32,782 nucleotides of DNA from a bacterium (lineage in GTDB: Bacteria > Patescibacteriota > Microgenomatia > CAZETR01 > Amesbacteraceae), in assembly GCA_030647735.1 (NCBI GenBank), contig JAUSIY010000012.1:1-32782 (forward strand), read 5' to 3'. Shown in pieces: positions 17,195 through 23,855 of the stretch. Under the pieces are notes generated by a model. That model saw only the letters and a program-made list of their open reading frames with translations, made no database searches and was not told the DNA's origin. Made by a program: the position numbers and the translations under genes. The stretch's first letter is position 1, and each line of letters begins with the position of its first letter.

Positions 17195-17713
17195 ATGCAT
17201 AACACACGTCCTGTAAATACTTCCAAAGCCGCCCGGGTTGAGGCGCTCAAGAAAATCCTGGCTGAATCTAAATCAGTGGCTGTAGTGGACTACACAGGCC
17301 TGAAAGTGGGCCAGGCTACCCAACTGCGCAAGAATGTTCGGGCTGCCGGCGGTGAAGTTAAGGTGGAAAAGAATACGCTGTTTAAACTGGCGGTGGGCAA
17401 GCCGGAAATGGATCTGGAAGGCTTGTCTGCTTTTGTCTTTTCCAAAACCGACGAAGTTGCCGCTCTTCAGGCTCTGGCTGAGTTTATGAAGAAAGCCGGC
17501 GTGGGCACATTTAAAGCCGGACTGCTGGGTGATCGGATTTTAACGGCCACAGAAGTAGAAGCTCTGGCCAAAACCCCCAACCGGGAAGTTTTGATTGCCC
17601 AATTATTGTCTGCGCTTAACTCTCCCCTGTATTCTTTAGCTTATTCTCTCAATTGGAACCTGTCTAAACTAGTGCGCGTCTTGGACGCCATATCCAAAAA
17701 GGGGGTGAATTAA
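17195..17713 (+). CDS. rplJ: 50S ribosomal protein L10
   Basis: The 172-aa protein has the L10 pattern: an N-terminal rRNA-binding domain (SKAARVEALKKILAESKSVAVVDYTGLKVGQATQLRKNVRAAGGEVKVEKNTLFKLAVG), a middle domain, and the C-terminal helix that binds L7/L12 dimers (NREVLIAQLLSALNSPLYSLAYSLNWNLSKLVRVLDAISKKG). The start ATG follows GAGG at 4 nt in the leader. It forms the ribosomal stalk base and lies 3 nt upstream of rplL. Confidence 0.97.
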   Translation: MHNTRPVNTSKAARVEALKKILAESKSVAVVDYTGLKVGQATQLRKNVRAAGGEVKVEKNTLFKLAVGKPEMDLEGLSAFVFSKTDEVAALQALAEFMKKAGVGTFKAGLLGDRILTATEVEALAKTPNREVLIAQLLSALNSPLYSLAYSLNWNLSKLVRVLDAISKKGVN

Positions 17714-17716
17714 TCT

Positions 17717-18103
17717 GTGTCTGACAAAGTAACTAAACTTATTGATTCCATTTCAGAATTAACCGTTTTAGAACTGGCTGAACTGGTGAAAGCTTTGGAA
17801 GAGAAATTTGGAGTAACTGCAGCTGCACCTGTAGCCGCCGTTGCCGTTTCCGCTGGAGCTGCCGCCGATGGAGAAGCCGTTGAAGAACAGTCTGCTTTCA
17901 ATGTCATCTTAGCCAATGCCGGAGGTAACAAAATCGCCGTGATTAAAGCTCTGCGTGAGATTAATCCCCAATTGGGATTAAAAGAGGCTAAAGATCTGTC
18001 TGAAAAACCAGGAGCAGAAATTCTGTCCGGAGTAAACAAAGCTACTGCTGAAGAAGCTAAAGCCAAACTGACTACAGCTGGAGCTACAGTCGAGTTAAAG
18101 TAA
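17717..18103 (+). CDS. rplL: 50S ribosomal protein L7/L12
   Basis: The 128-aa protein has an N-terminal dimerisation domain ([32 protein letters not shown]), an Ala-rich hinge (about 37-58) and the C-terminal factor-binding domain ([72 protein letters not shown]). It recruits translation factors to the ribosome. The start is GTG with a GGGGGTGA ribosome binding site 8 nt upstream, which overlaps the rplJ 3' end. rpoB, the usual next gene, is absent; a terminator follows. Confidence 0.98.
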   Translation: MSDKVTKLIDSISELTVLELAELVKALEEKFGVTAAAPVAAVAVSAGAAADGEAVEEQSAFNVILANAGGNKIAVIKALREINPQLGLKEAKDLSEKPGAEILSGVNKATAEEAKAKLTTAGATVELK

Positions 18104-18109
18104 GCCATC

Positions 18110-18142
18110 AACCCCACATCGCTCGCGCTTGGTGGGGTTTTT
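18110..18142 (+). terminator. intrinsic terminator of the rplJ-rplL operon
   Basis: Stem AACCCCAC (18110-18117) with GTGGGGTT (18132-18139), then a short T-run. It starts 6 nt after the rplL stop. Confidence 0.9.
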
Positions 18143-18171
18143 GGTGCTTGACAACCCACTTTCACAAGTGC

Positions 18172-18192
18172 TACTTTGATACTGTCAAAGTA
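18172..18192. promoter_or_regulatory. 8-bp inverted repeat, candidate operator for the small HTH gene
   Basis: TACTTTGA (18172-18179), a 5-bp centre, TCAAAGTA (18185-18192); a perfect repeat about 31 bp upstream of ATG 18224 and just before an AT-rich (TA)n -10-like stretch. There is no T-run, so it is more likely a protein-binding site than a terminator. Autoregulation by the encoded HTH protein is an inference. Confidence 0.6.
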
Positions 18193-18223
18193 TATCCGAG
18201 TATATATATCTGAGAATAAATAA

Positions 18224-18427
18224 ATGGCTACATTAAGTTTAAACGATCTCCCCGATTTACTCACTGTCCGTGAAGTGGCCCAGATCTTAAGAGTATCCAC
18301 CCTGACTATCAAACGCTGGGGTAAGCGAGGCAAGCTCACTCCCATCCGAATTAACTCCCGGGGTGACCGACGTTATAAAAAAGAAGCCGTTCTCTGGCTT
18401 CTAGGCATGACTCCCAAGGCTTCCTAA
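18224..18427 (+). CDS. small MerR/excisionase-type helix-turn-helix DNA-binding protein
   Basis: The 67-aa protein is essentially one winged HTH domain: LLTVREVAQILRVSTLTIKRWGKRGKLTPIRINSRGDRRYKKEAVLWLL. This is the HTH_17 or excisionase type, where the RWGKRGKL turn and the RRYKKEAV wing contact DNA. No effector or catalytic domain is present. An inverted repeat upstream suggests self-regulation. Phage excisionases have the same form, but no integrase or att site is nearby, so a small chromosomal regulator is more likely. The N-terminal domain of the giant protein at 28996 is a distant relative. Confidence 0.8.
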   Translation: MATLSLNDLPDLLTVREVAQILRVSTLTIKRWGKRGKLTPIRINSRGDRRYKKEAVLWLLGMTPKAS

Positions 18428-18474
18428 CATCCGCTCCCCTTCAGTTTACAAAGCAGTTCAAGAGTGGAATAGAA

Positions 18475-19572
18475 TTACACCGCTCTCTCTATCATATAGA
18501 GAGCAATTCCTTGCAGGTAATCAATGGCCTGAGGGTTAAGCTTAAGCTGACGTAACTGGTTAGCAGTCTCAGCTGCCTGCCCGGCATATTTCTGAGCCAA
18601 AACCCTGGAATAATCCGCCGAACCCGAGTCGGTAATGGCTTGTTTAGCCAACTCAATATCAGCATCTGCAGCTGTTTGCTTGCCCCACACTTTAAGCACC
18701 TGCTGTTTTTGTTCAGAAGTCCCTTTTTCTAACACTTGATGGATTAATACCGTCGCCTTACCTTGCAATAAGTCGGAGTTGGCTGATTTGCCCGTCTTTT
18801 CCGGAGTTCCAAATACTCCTAGTAAATCATCCTGTAATTGAAAGGCTACTCCCCCAGCCATAGAATAATCATGCAATAGTTTTCTGGCCTGGGGAGTAAC
18901 CCCCGCCAGAATGGCCCCGGTAATTAAAGGGTTCTCATACGTATAACGGGCGGTCTTGGCGGTATGCACTACCACCACATCTTCTTCCGTCCATTTTTTA
19001 TACAGCGGTAAAGTGACATCAAAAGCCTGACCGTAAGCTGTATCTATAATCGTACGAAAGAAAAATTGCAGGGCGGCTAAAAGTCGGTCCGGAGCAAACC
19101 CACTGGAAGCCAATATTTCATAACCTAAATTCCAGCCCAAATCCCCCACCGTGACCGCCATGGCTTCTCCGTAATGTTTGTCTCCTCCCATAAACCCTTT
19201 GTAATACTCGTGAGAGGTGGGCCCACCCCGCCGGATAACATCCTGATCCATGAAGTCATCGTGCATCAGAATAGCCGCGTGCACGATGTCAACGGCCATG
19301 GCTGCCTGCCAGACCTGCTCATCCGGTGTAGCCCCTAACATATATCCGTAATACACAAACGAGGGCCGCAGCCGCTTCTGCGGCCGCAGCAGATAGTCTT
19401 TGACGTGGGTCAGCATATGTTGGGCTAGTGCTTTCTCCTTGTGGTTATATCCGCTCTTTTTGGCCAACTCCGCGTCTAATAATTTCTCAAACCGGGGACC
19501 AATCTCCTCGGCAAACTTTTCCAAACAGGTTTTGGCATTTTTTGCCAACTGGGAGGTGACCGGCGAAGACAT
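18475..19572 (-). CDS. polyprenyl diphosphate synthase (trans-isoprenyl, GGPP/FPP-type)
   Basis: The 365-aa protein is a trans-prenyltransferase. It carries the first aspartate-rich motif DDFMDQD (residues 105-111) after IVHAAILMH, the RLRPSFVYYGYML entry, and the second motif FQLQDDLLGVFG (DD at 248-249; the last Asp of DDxxD is Gly here, a variant seen in this family). It condenses IPP with allylic diphosphates using Mg2+. The ATG overlaps the uppS stop (TGATG), so it is translated with uppS and probably supplies the allylic substrate for it. Chain length cannot be read with confidence. Confidence 0.92.
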   Translation of the reverse strand: MSSPVTSQLAKNAKTCLEKFAEEIGPRFEKLLDAELAKKSGYNHKEKALAQHMLTHVKDYLLRPQKRLRPSFVYYGYMLGATPDEQVWQAAMAVDIVHAAILMHDDFMDQDVIRRGGPTSHEYYKGFMGGDKHYGEAMAVTVGDLGWNLGYEILASSGFAPDRLLAALQFFFRTIIDTAYGQAFDVTLPLYKKWTEEDVVVVHTAKTARYTYENPLITGAILAGVTPQARKLLHDYSMAGGVAFQLQDDLLGVFGTPEKTGKSANSDLLQGKATVLIHQVLEKGTSEQKQQVLKVWGKQTAADADIELAKQAITDSGSADYSRVLAQKYAGQAAETANQLRQLKLNPQAIDYLQGIALYMIERAV

Positions 19573-20807
19573 CAGGCAACTCTCTCTTTCAGAGCAGTAT
19601 AAAATTTGACTAGGTAATCACGGGCTTTGGTCCAATTTTTGTCATCGGCTGCCCGGTCGGCCAAATACGCCAGATGAGCAGATTTGGCTGCCTGAAAAGT
19701 GGAGAACCTGAACTTTTCCGCTAATAAGTTACGCAGGGATTCTTCGCTTTCCCCTTCCCGCCATAGATCTACCTCAATTTTGGCTATAATCTGAGGCTCG
19801 AAAGCCAGCTTCAGGGTTTTCTGCAAGATACCATACAAGTCTTCCAAAGAAGCTTTGGCCCGGCTCCAGTCCTGTTTTTGCCGGAAAACTAAAGCTTTAG
19901 CCAAACTCAGACCGGCTTCTTTGGCCAGCTCTTTAGACAAACCGTAGTGTTCCTTAACGTATCTGACGGCTAGATCCCGCAGCCTCTCTCCTTCTTTGGC
20001 CTGCAAAGCGTGGCGCCACTTGAGCTCCAGATCGGCTACTACTTTAGGGTTGAACCTCAAATGTTTCTCTATATCATTACCTCCGAATCTTCTGCGGCGG
20101 CGAGAATAATCCAGAATGGCGTTTTTGAGTTTCTCCGGAGTGAAATCCGGCAGATGGTCCTGCTCCCAGAATAATTCGGCATATGCCATCTGCCAGGGCA
20201 TGAGGCCTGACGTGCGTTGTTCCCCGCTGGTTCTGATGAACAAATCTACGTACGGATACGGTTGAGAAGCAGTATCCAGATGGGCGGCAAAAACTTTGGT
20301 GTCGATTTGCTCAGCCGGTATTTTTTCCTTGACTATCTCTCTTGCGGCCCGCACAATTTCATCCTGACCCCCGTAATCTAAGGCCACGTTAAAGACGTTG
20401 GCAGCGAAGTCTTTGGAAATAGCCTCCAGCTTAGCCAGCCGATCCCGGATGTCTGCAGGCAGACGGTCACGTCTGCCCAACTGGATAAATCTGACTTTTT
20501 CCTTGGGAACATCTTTCTCAGCCTGAGACAAAGCCAGTCGAAACACGTTGAATATTTCATTCAGTTCTGACTGAGGGCGATCCCAGTTCTCAGTAGAAAA
20601 AGCCCAAACTGTAAACGTATGCACTCCCAACTCGCGGGCTGCTTTAGCCAGCCGGTTAACTGCCTCATAGCCGGCCTTGTGGCCTACCCAAGGTTCTTTC
20701 CCCCGGGCCCGGGCCCAGCGCCGGTTGCCGTCTAAAATCATGGCAATATGATTAGGTATCTTTGTCCCTTCAGGCAAAGTAATTTTTACGAGTGATTTCT
20801 TTGTCAC
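19572..20807 (-). CDS. uppS: undecaprenyl (isoprenyl) diphosphate synthase with C-terminal helical extension
   Basis: Residues 1-245 are a standard cis-prenyltransferase: HIAMILDGNRRWARARG with catalytic Asp26, FSTENWDRP, and DLFIRTSGEQRTSGLMPWQMAYAELFWEQDHLPDF. It makes the C55-type carrier lipid for cell-wall and glycan export. UppS is normally about 240-260 aa. Here a further ~160 aa of predicted helices is fused (from RFNPKVVADLELKWRHALQ to the end), rich in Leu, Ala and charged residues and possibly TPR-like; its role is unknown. The start is GTG with a TAAGAT box 9 nt upstream. TGA overlaps the ATG of the prenyl synthetase. Confidence 0.95.
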   Translation of the reverse strand: MTKKSLVKITLPEGTKIPNHIAMILDGNRRWARARGKEPWVGHKAGYEAVNRLAKAARELGVHTFTVWAFSTENWDRPQSELNEIFNVFRLALSQAEKDVPKEKVRFIQLGRRDRLPADIRDRLAKLEAISKDFAANVFNVALDYGGQDEIVRAAREIVKEKIPAEQIDTKVFAAHLDTASQPYPYVDLFIRTSGEQRTSGLMPWQMAYAELFWEQDHLPDFTPEKLKNAILDYSRRRRRFGGNDIEKHLRFNPKVVADLELKWRHALQAKEGERLRDLAVRYVKEHYGLSKELAKEAGLSLAKALVFRQKQDWSRAKASLEDLYGILQKTLKLAFEPQIIAKIEVDLWREGESEESLRNLLAEKFRFSTFQAAKSAHLAYLADRAADDKNWTKARDYLVKFYTALKERVA

Positions 20808-20859
20808 AGTCAGCCAATCTTACCATAATTAGGTGCCTAAATTGCCCCTTTATCCGCTC

Positions 20860-20888
20860 TTGACAACCTGGCTACATTGTAATAACAT
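20860..20888 (+). promoter_or_regulatory. promoter of the AbrB-Doc module with overlapping direct repeats
   Basis: TTGACA (20860-20865), a 17-bp spacer and TAACAT (20883-20888); ATG 20898 is 9 nt later. ACATTGT occurs twice (20874-20880 and 20885-20891), 11 bp apart or one helical turn, and covers the -10 box. It is a candidate operator for autoregulation by the antitoxin. Confidence 0.65.
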
Positions 20889-20897
20889 TGTTAGCAC

Positions 20898-21149
20898 ATG
20901 AACACTCAAACCATCTTTCAGGCCGGCAACAGCCGTGTGGTATCTATTCCCAAGTCCTTATTGGAGGAACTTAACTTTAAACTTGGGCAAAAAGTCAACG
21001 TCACAAAGCTGGACGATGAATCTATTGTTATCAAAAAAGTCAAGACTACCCCACTCTCTTCCGCTAAAACTACGTCCGAGTTTAAAAAGTGGCTCAGCGA
21101 TGTATTAGAAGAAGACGCTGAAGTACTCGATGAGCTGGCAGTACGTTGA
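20898..21149 (+). CDS. AbrB/MazE-type antitoxin
   Basis: The 83-aa protein has an N-terminal SpoVT-AbrB swapped-hairpin DNA-binding domain (TIFQAGNSRVVSIPKSLLEELNFKLGQKVNVTKLDDESIVIKK). A C-terminal tail follows (about 54-83, TTSEFKKWLSDVLEEDAEVLDEL), acidic and helical, of the kind that wraps and blocks a toxin. It overlaps the downstream Doc-like toxin gene by 20 bp, so the pair is translationally coupled, with the antitoxin first as is normal. It should repress its own promoter through the direct repeats upstream. It ends with TGA. Confidence 0.88.
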   Translation: MNTQTIFQAGNSRVVSIPKSLLEELNFKLGQKVNVTKLDDESIVIKKVKTTPLSSAKTTSEFKKWLSDVLEEDAEVLDELAVR

Positions 21150-21522
21150 TATCACCGAAGTGTACGAAATTCACGCAGCCGTGGTTAAACGTGCCGGAAC
21201 TAAAGCTTCCGTCCGAGATTTCGGTTTACTCCACTCCGCCGTCGAGAGACCAAAAGCCACCTATTCTGGTCAAGACTTGTATCCCAATACATTTCTAAAG
21301 GCCGCCGCCCTCATGCAGTCTTTATGCCTGAACCACCCTTTTACAGATGCCAACAAAAGGACGGCATGGTTATCAACTAAACGATTTCTGAAAATCAACG
21401 GTTATCACCTCAAACCCCAGAAATTAGATGCGGCCGATTTTATGGTCTATGTCGATAACTCCCAGCCAGATATTAAAGAGATTGCTAAATGGTTGAAAGA
21501 GCACTCACAACTTCTGGCCTAG
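21130..21522 (+). CDS. doc: Doc-type toxin (Fic/Doc fold kinase)
   Basis: The 130-aa protein has the Doc motif HPFTDANKRTAW (residues 69-80; the HxFxDxNKR core) in a small Fic/Doc fold. Doc phosphorylates a Thr of EF-Tu with ATP and stalls translation, unlike AMP-adding Fic proteins with HPFxxGNGR. Other conserved parts are the N-terminal helix (ITEVYEIHAAVV) and LLHSAVERPKATYSG. It is partnered with the overlapping AbrB-like antitoxin. Its last 38 bp overlap the 3' end of proS on the other strand, so read-through would be antisense to proS. Confidence 0.9.
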   Translation: MSWQYVDITEVYEIHAAVVKRAGTKASVRDFGLLHSAVERPKATYSGQDLYPNTFLKAAALMQSLCLNHPFTDANKRTAWLSTKRFLKINGYHLKPQKLDAADFMVYVDNSQPDIKEIAKWLKEHSQLLA

Positions 21523-22711
21523 TCATCAGCCTGGTTTCGTCAGAATTTCTGTCTTTCCATTCTATTTTGTCTCCGGTTTTGGCAGACACCACTAACCGCA
21601 CCGGTATCCCCAACAGATCCGCATCGGCAAACTTCTCTCCGGCTGAGCGGTCAGAATCGTCATACAGGACTTCTATTCCAGCCGACTGGAGTTCTTCATA
21701 AACTTCGCCTGCGTCTTTTAGACCAACCAAGTGCGCTGCAAACGGGGCCACCTCTTTCGGCCACAGAATTCCTTTTTCGTCATGATGTACCTCAACCAGT
21801 GTCCCCAATACCCGAGTGGGGCCAATACCGTAACTGCCAAACCAAAAAGGTTGCTGTTTACCATTTTTGTCTGTGAAAAAGGCCTTCATATCGGTAGCAT
21901 ATTTAGTACCTAGAGGAAAGATATTACCCACTTCTATAGACTTACCTACAACTACTTTTCCCAGGCTACACCAGGGACATTTGTCTCCTTCCGCAACTGA
22001 CAAGACCTCTTTATTCTGTCCTTGCTTACATTCGGAGCAATAGTAGATAGTGTCTTCGCCTGACTCAGCCAGCACCTGAAACTCGTGGGTGTGTTTGTCG
22101 GTAAATACTCCTCCAGATGCTTCGGTAACAATTACTTCCAGACCCAGCCTGGCAAAAATTTTTAAGTAAGCCTGCTTCACCTCTTCGTAGTAGGCCATTA
22201 GATCCTCCTCTGACTCATGAGCGCTATACATATCTTTCATCAAAAATTCCCGGCCGCGCAAAATACCTCCGGTTGCCCGCAATTCCTGGCGGAACTTGGT
22301 GGAGAACTGGTAGATTTTAATGGGCAAATCTTTGTAAGAAGAAACGTGCTTGCGAATCAGGTCCATAATGATCTCTTCGTGAGTAAATGACAGTGCATAC
22401 TCTCGCTCCCGAGAGTCCTTAAGGGTATACATTATGTCAGCAGCACTTTCCCACCGGCCGGTCTCGTTCCAGATTTCTTTGGAGTGCAACAGAGGCAAGG
22501 CCAACTCCTGTCCTCCGGTAGCATTCATCTCCGCCCTAATAATATTGTTTATCTTGCCCACCACCCGCCAGCCTAAAGGCAACAGGGTCCAACTCCCGGC
22601 CATCAGTTGATCCATGAACCCTCCCCGCACTAACAGCTTGTGATTGGCAGCCACTGCATCCCTGGAAGCTTCCTTCAAGGTCTTGGGGAACAACTGACTA
22701 TGCATCATCAT
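21485..22711 (-). CDS. proS: prolyl-tRNA synthetase, short form without full editing insert
   Basis: The 408-aa enzyme charges tRNA-Pro. Class II motifs are present: GGQELALPLLHSKEIWNETGRW, SFTHEEIIMDLI..., FRQELRATGGILRGREFLMKDMYS (motif 2 region) and FGSYGIGPTRVLGTLVE (motif 3). A C-terminal anticodon-binding domain follows (about 310-408). The usual bacterial enzyme is about 570 aa with an INS editing domain between motifs 2 and 3. Here that place holds only about 60 residues, with Cys225, Cys228, Cys245 and Cys248 arranged like a zinc ribbon. There are three consecutive ATG codons, and a TATAAT box ends 3 nt before the first, so the second or third may be used. It ends with TAG. Confidence 0.95.
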   Translation of the reverse strand: MMMHSQLFPKTLKEASRDAVAANHKLLVRGGFMDQLMAGSWTLLPLGWRVVGKINNIIRAEMNATGGQELALPLLHSKEIWNETGRWESAADIMYTLKDSREREYALSFTHEEIIMDLIRKHVSSYKDLPIKIYQFSTKFRQELRATGGILRGREFLMKDMYSAHESEEDLMAYYEEVKQAYLKIFARLGLEVIVTEASGGVFTDKHTHEFQVLAESGEDTIYYCSECKQGQNKEVLSVAEGDKCPWCSLGKVVVGKSIEVGNIFPLGTKYATDMKAFFTDKNGKQQPFWFGSYGIGPTRVLGTLVEVHHDEKGILWPKEVAPFAAHLVGLKDAGEVYEELQSAGIEVLYDDSDRSAGEKFADADLLGIPVRLVVSAKTGDKIEWKDRNSDETRLMTRPEVVSALSTI

Positions 22712-22714
22712 CTA

Positions 22715-22720
22715 ATTATA
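22715..22720 (-). promoter_or_regulatory. -10 box of proS, overlapping a triple ATG start
   Basis: On the minus strand this reads TATAAT, then TAG and ATGATGATG. A start about 7 nt below the -10 falls on the second ATG (22708). The -35 is weak. Confidence 0.6.
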
Positions 22721-22745
22721 CCCGTGCTTTTTTCAAATTACACTT

Positions 22746-23135
22746 CTAACTGCGGAATGGCAATCCTTTGACCAACTTCCAGTCCCAGGGGGGGTAGCGG
22801 GTTAACAACCATACCCGGCTCAAGGACCACAAAGCTTGTAACCGGTCGGTTTCTTCAATCAACCTTATCTCTTCACATCCCAAGGCCATCAATTTTGCCA
22901 AGGCCAAGCCTTCGGCATGCTCGTCATTGATTAATAGCACGTCTTCAGAGTTGGGTATGTCACTGGCATATAACCTGACTATAACCGGCTTCCGGAGATC
23001 ATGGCGCACGTATACCGTACCGCTTCGTTCAGCTGAGGGCAGAGCTATTTTAGATTCTCCCTCATGACCACTTATCCCCCTCACCCAGAAGGGGTTTCCC
23101 TCTTCAACTAGGTCTCCCCAAGCGAAAGCAGCCAT
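22746..23135 (-). CDS. hypothetical protein, 129 aa
   Basis: I do not recognise a family. The protein is soluble. It starts MAAFAWGDLVEEGNPFWVRGISGHEGESK and has a middle part suggestive of a nucleotide or small-molecule fold (VYVRHDLRKPVIVRLYASDIPNSEDVLLINDEHAEGLALAKLMALGCEEIRLIEE), ending in a Trp-rich tail (LWSLSRVWLLTRYPPWDWKL). A near-perfect promoter (TTGACA, 17 bp, TATTTT) ends 6 nt before the ATG, strongly supporting both the gene and a leaderless start. Confidence 0.7.
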   Translation of the reverse strand: MAAFAWGDLVEEGNPFWVRGISGHEGESKIALPSAERSGTVYVRHDLRKPVIVRLYASDIPNSEDVLLINDEHAEGLALAKLMALGCEEIRLIEETDRLQALWSLSRVWLLTRYPPWDWKLVKGLPFRS

Positions 23136-23141
23136 GAAGAT

Positions 23142-23170
23142 AAAATACTCCCCGTTTTTGCAGCTGTCAA
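23142..23170 (-). promoter_or_regulatory. promoter of the 129-aa protein gene, predicted leaderless
   Basis: On the minus strand: TTGACA (23170-23165), a 17-bp spacer, TATTTT (23147-23142). The ATG begins 6 nt later at 23135. Confidence 0.75.
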
Positions 23171-23174
23171 TAAC

Positions 23175-23510
23175 TTAATGTTCGAAGCTATATAGTACGG
23201 AGCTAGTCAGCGACAGAATCACGCTGAAAGCCAAGGCCCAGCCGAAGCCAGCCACAGTGAATCCAGGCACAAAGGAACTGACTAAGAGCACCAAGACGGC
23301 ATTAATTATCAGAGTGAATAATCCCAAGGTCAAAATGGTGATGGGTAAGGTTAACAGTACCAACACCGGCTTAAGAATCATGTTTACCAGTCCCAAGGCC
23401 ACAGCTACCACAAATGCAGTCCAGAAACCGGCTACTTCCACTCCCGGCAAAACATAAGCAACTACCAGTACAGCGACTGTACTCACTAACCAATGTATCA
23501 ACCATTTCAT
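23175..23510 (-). CDS. small four-helix membrane protein, phage holin superfamily IV type
   Basis: From ATG 23510 the 111-aa protein is almost entirely four transmembrane helices (WLIHWLVSTVAVLVVAYVLPG; AFVVAVALGLVNMILKPVLVLLTLPITILTLGLFTLIINAVLVLLVSSFVPGF; ALAFSVILSLTSSVL), matching the 4-TMS holin superfamily IV family in length and in the NMILKPVLVLLTLPITILTLGLF core. These chromosomal proteins are common and their function is unclear; lysis is not implied. I prefer 23510 over an upstream in-frame start at 23558, because TGC-TACTAT lies 6 nt before it. It follows the upstream 89-aa gene by 2 nt. Confidence 0.85.
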   Translation of the reverse strand: MKWLIHWLVSTVAVLVVAYVLPGVEVAGFWTAFVVAVALGLVNMILKPVLVLLTLPITILTLGLFTLIINAVLVLLVSSFVPGFTVAGFGWALAFSVILSLTSSVLYSFEH

Positions 23511-23512
23511 AG

Positions 23513-23782
23513 TTAAATAGTAGCACTTTTTTCGTTTAGCTGAGACGCCCAGATCCACTCACCCGGATTGCCTTCCGCATCAGAAATTCTTAATCTCATG
23601 TCTTGAATACGACCGCCTTGAGTCATCCGTTCTGCCTTAGCACACAATCGGCCTGAAGCATGCCTGTTCCGTCCCCGGATATCCATTTTGACCAATTCAC
23701 ATTCCATATCAGGCTTCAGGCGGGCACAGGGCCAGCACATAATCCGAGCCTGCCTATTTAAAGCTGCCACTTCAATTGCCAT
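23513..23782 (-). CDS. hypothetical protein, 89 aa
   Basis: A short soluble protein of unknown function. It has Cys residues in IMCWPCARLKPDMECELVKMDIRGR and GRLCAKAER, which could bind a metal or be a degenerate zinc-ribbon, and a C-terminal part reading MRLRISDAEGNPGEWIWASQL. Its promoter (TTGACA, 18 bp, TATAAG) ends 5 nt before the ATG, with AAGGAGG overlapping the -10, so either a leaderless start or an upstream start using that site is possible. It is transcribed away from the T-box operon. Confidence 0.6.
   Translation of the reverse strand: MAIEVAALNRQARIMCWPCARLKPDMECELVKMDIRGRNRHASGRLCAKAERMTQGGRIQDMRLRISDAEGNPGEWIWASQLNEKSATI
23517..23525 (-). promoter_or_regulatory. extended -10 promoter of the holin-family gene
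   Basis: TGC-TACTAT on the minus strand, 6 nt before ATG 23510 and inside the last codons of the upstream gene. Confidence 0.45.
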
Positions 23783-23787
23783 GCCTC

Positions 23788-23817
23788 CTTATATCTCCTT
23801 TAGCCTCAACCTGTCAA
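23788..23817 (-). promoter_or_regulatory. promoter of the 89-aa protein gene
   Basis: TTGACA (23817-23812), 18-bp spacer, TATAAG (23793-23788), 5 nt before the ATG. It is back to back with the T-box promoter, their -35 boxes only 3 bp apart. Confidence 0.65.
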
Positions 23818-23820
23818 GTT

Positions 23821-23849
23821 TTGCTCAAATTGACACAGGGGTATATAAT
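23821..23849 (+). promoter_or_regulatory. promoter of the T-box tyrS operon
   Basis: TTGCTC (23821-23826), a 17-bp spacer and consensus TATAAT (23844-23849). Transcription should start near 23856, about 330 nt before the first start codon. Confidence 0.65.
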
Positions 23850-23855
23850 GTGTTT

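Noticed and set aside
18224-18427. Phage excisionase of an integrated element
   Set aside because: Same fold, but no integrase, att-like repeats or phage genes nearby, so a plain regulator is more likely.
23511-23558. Start of the holin-family protein at 23558
   Set aside because: It would add 16 odd residues and overlap the upstream gene's end; ATG 23510 follows a TGC-TACTAT box and matches family length.
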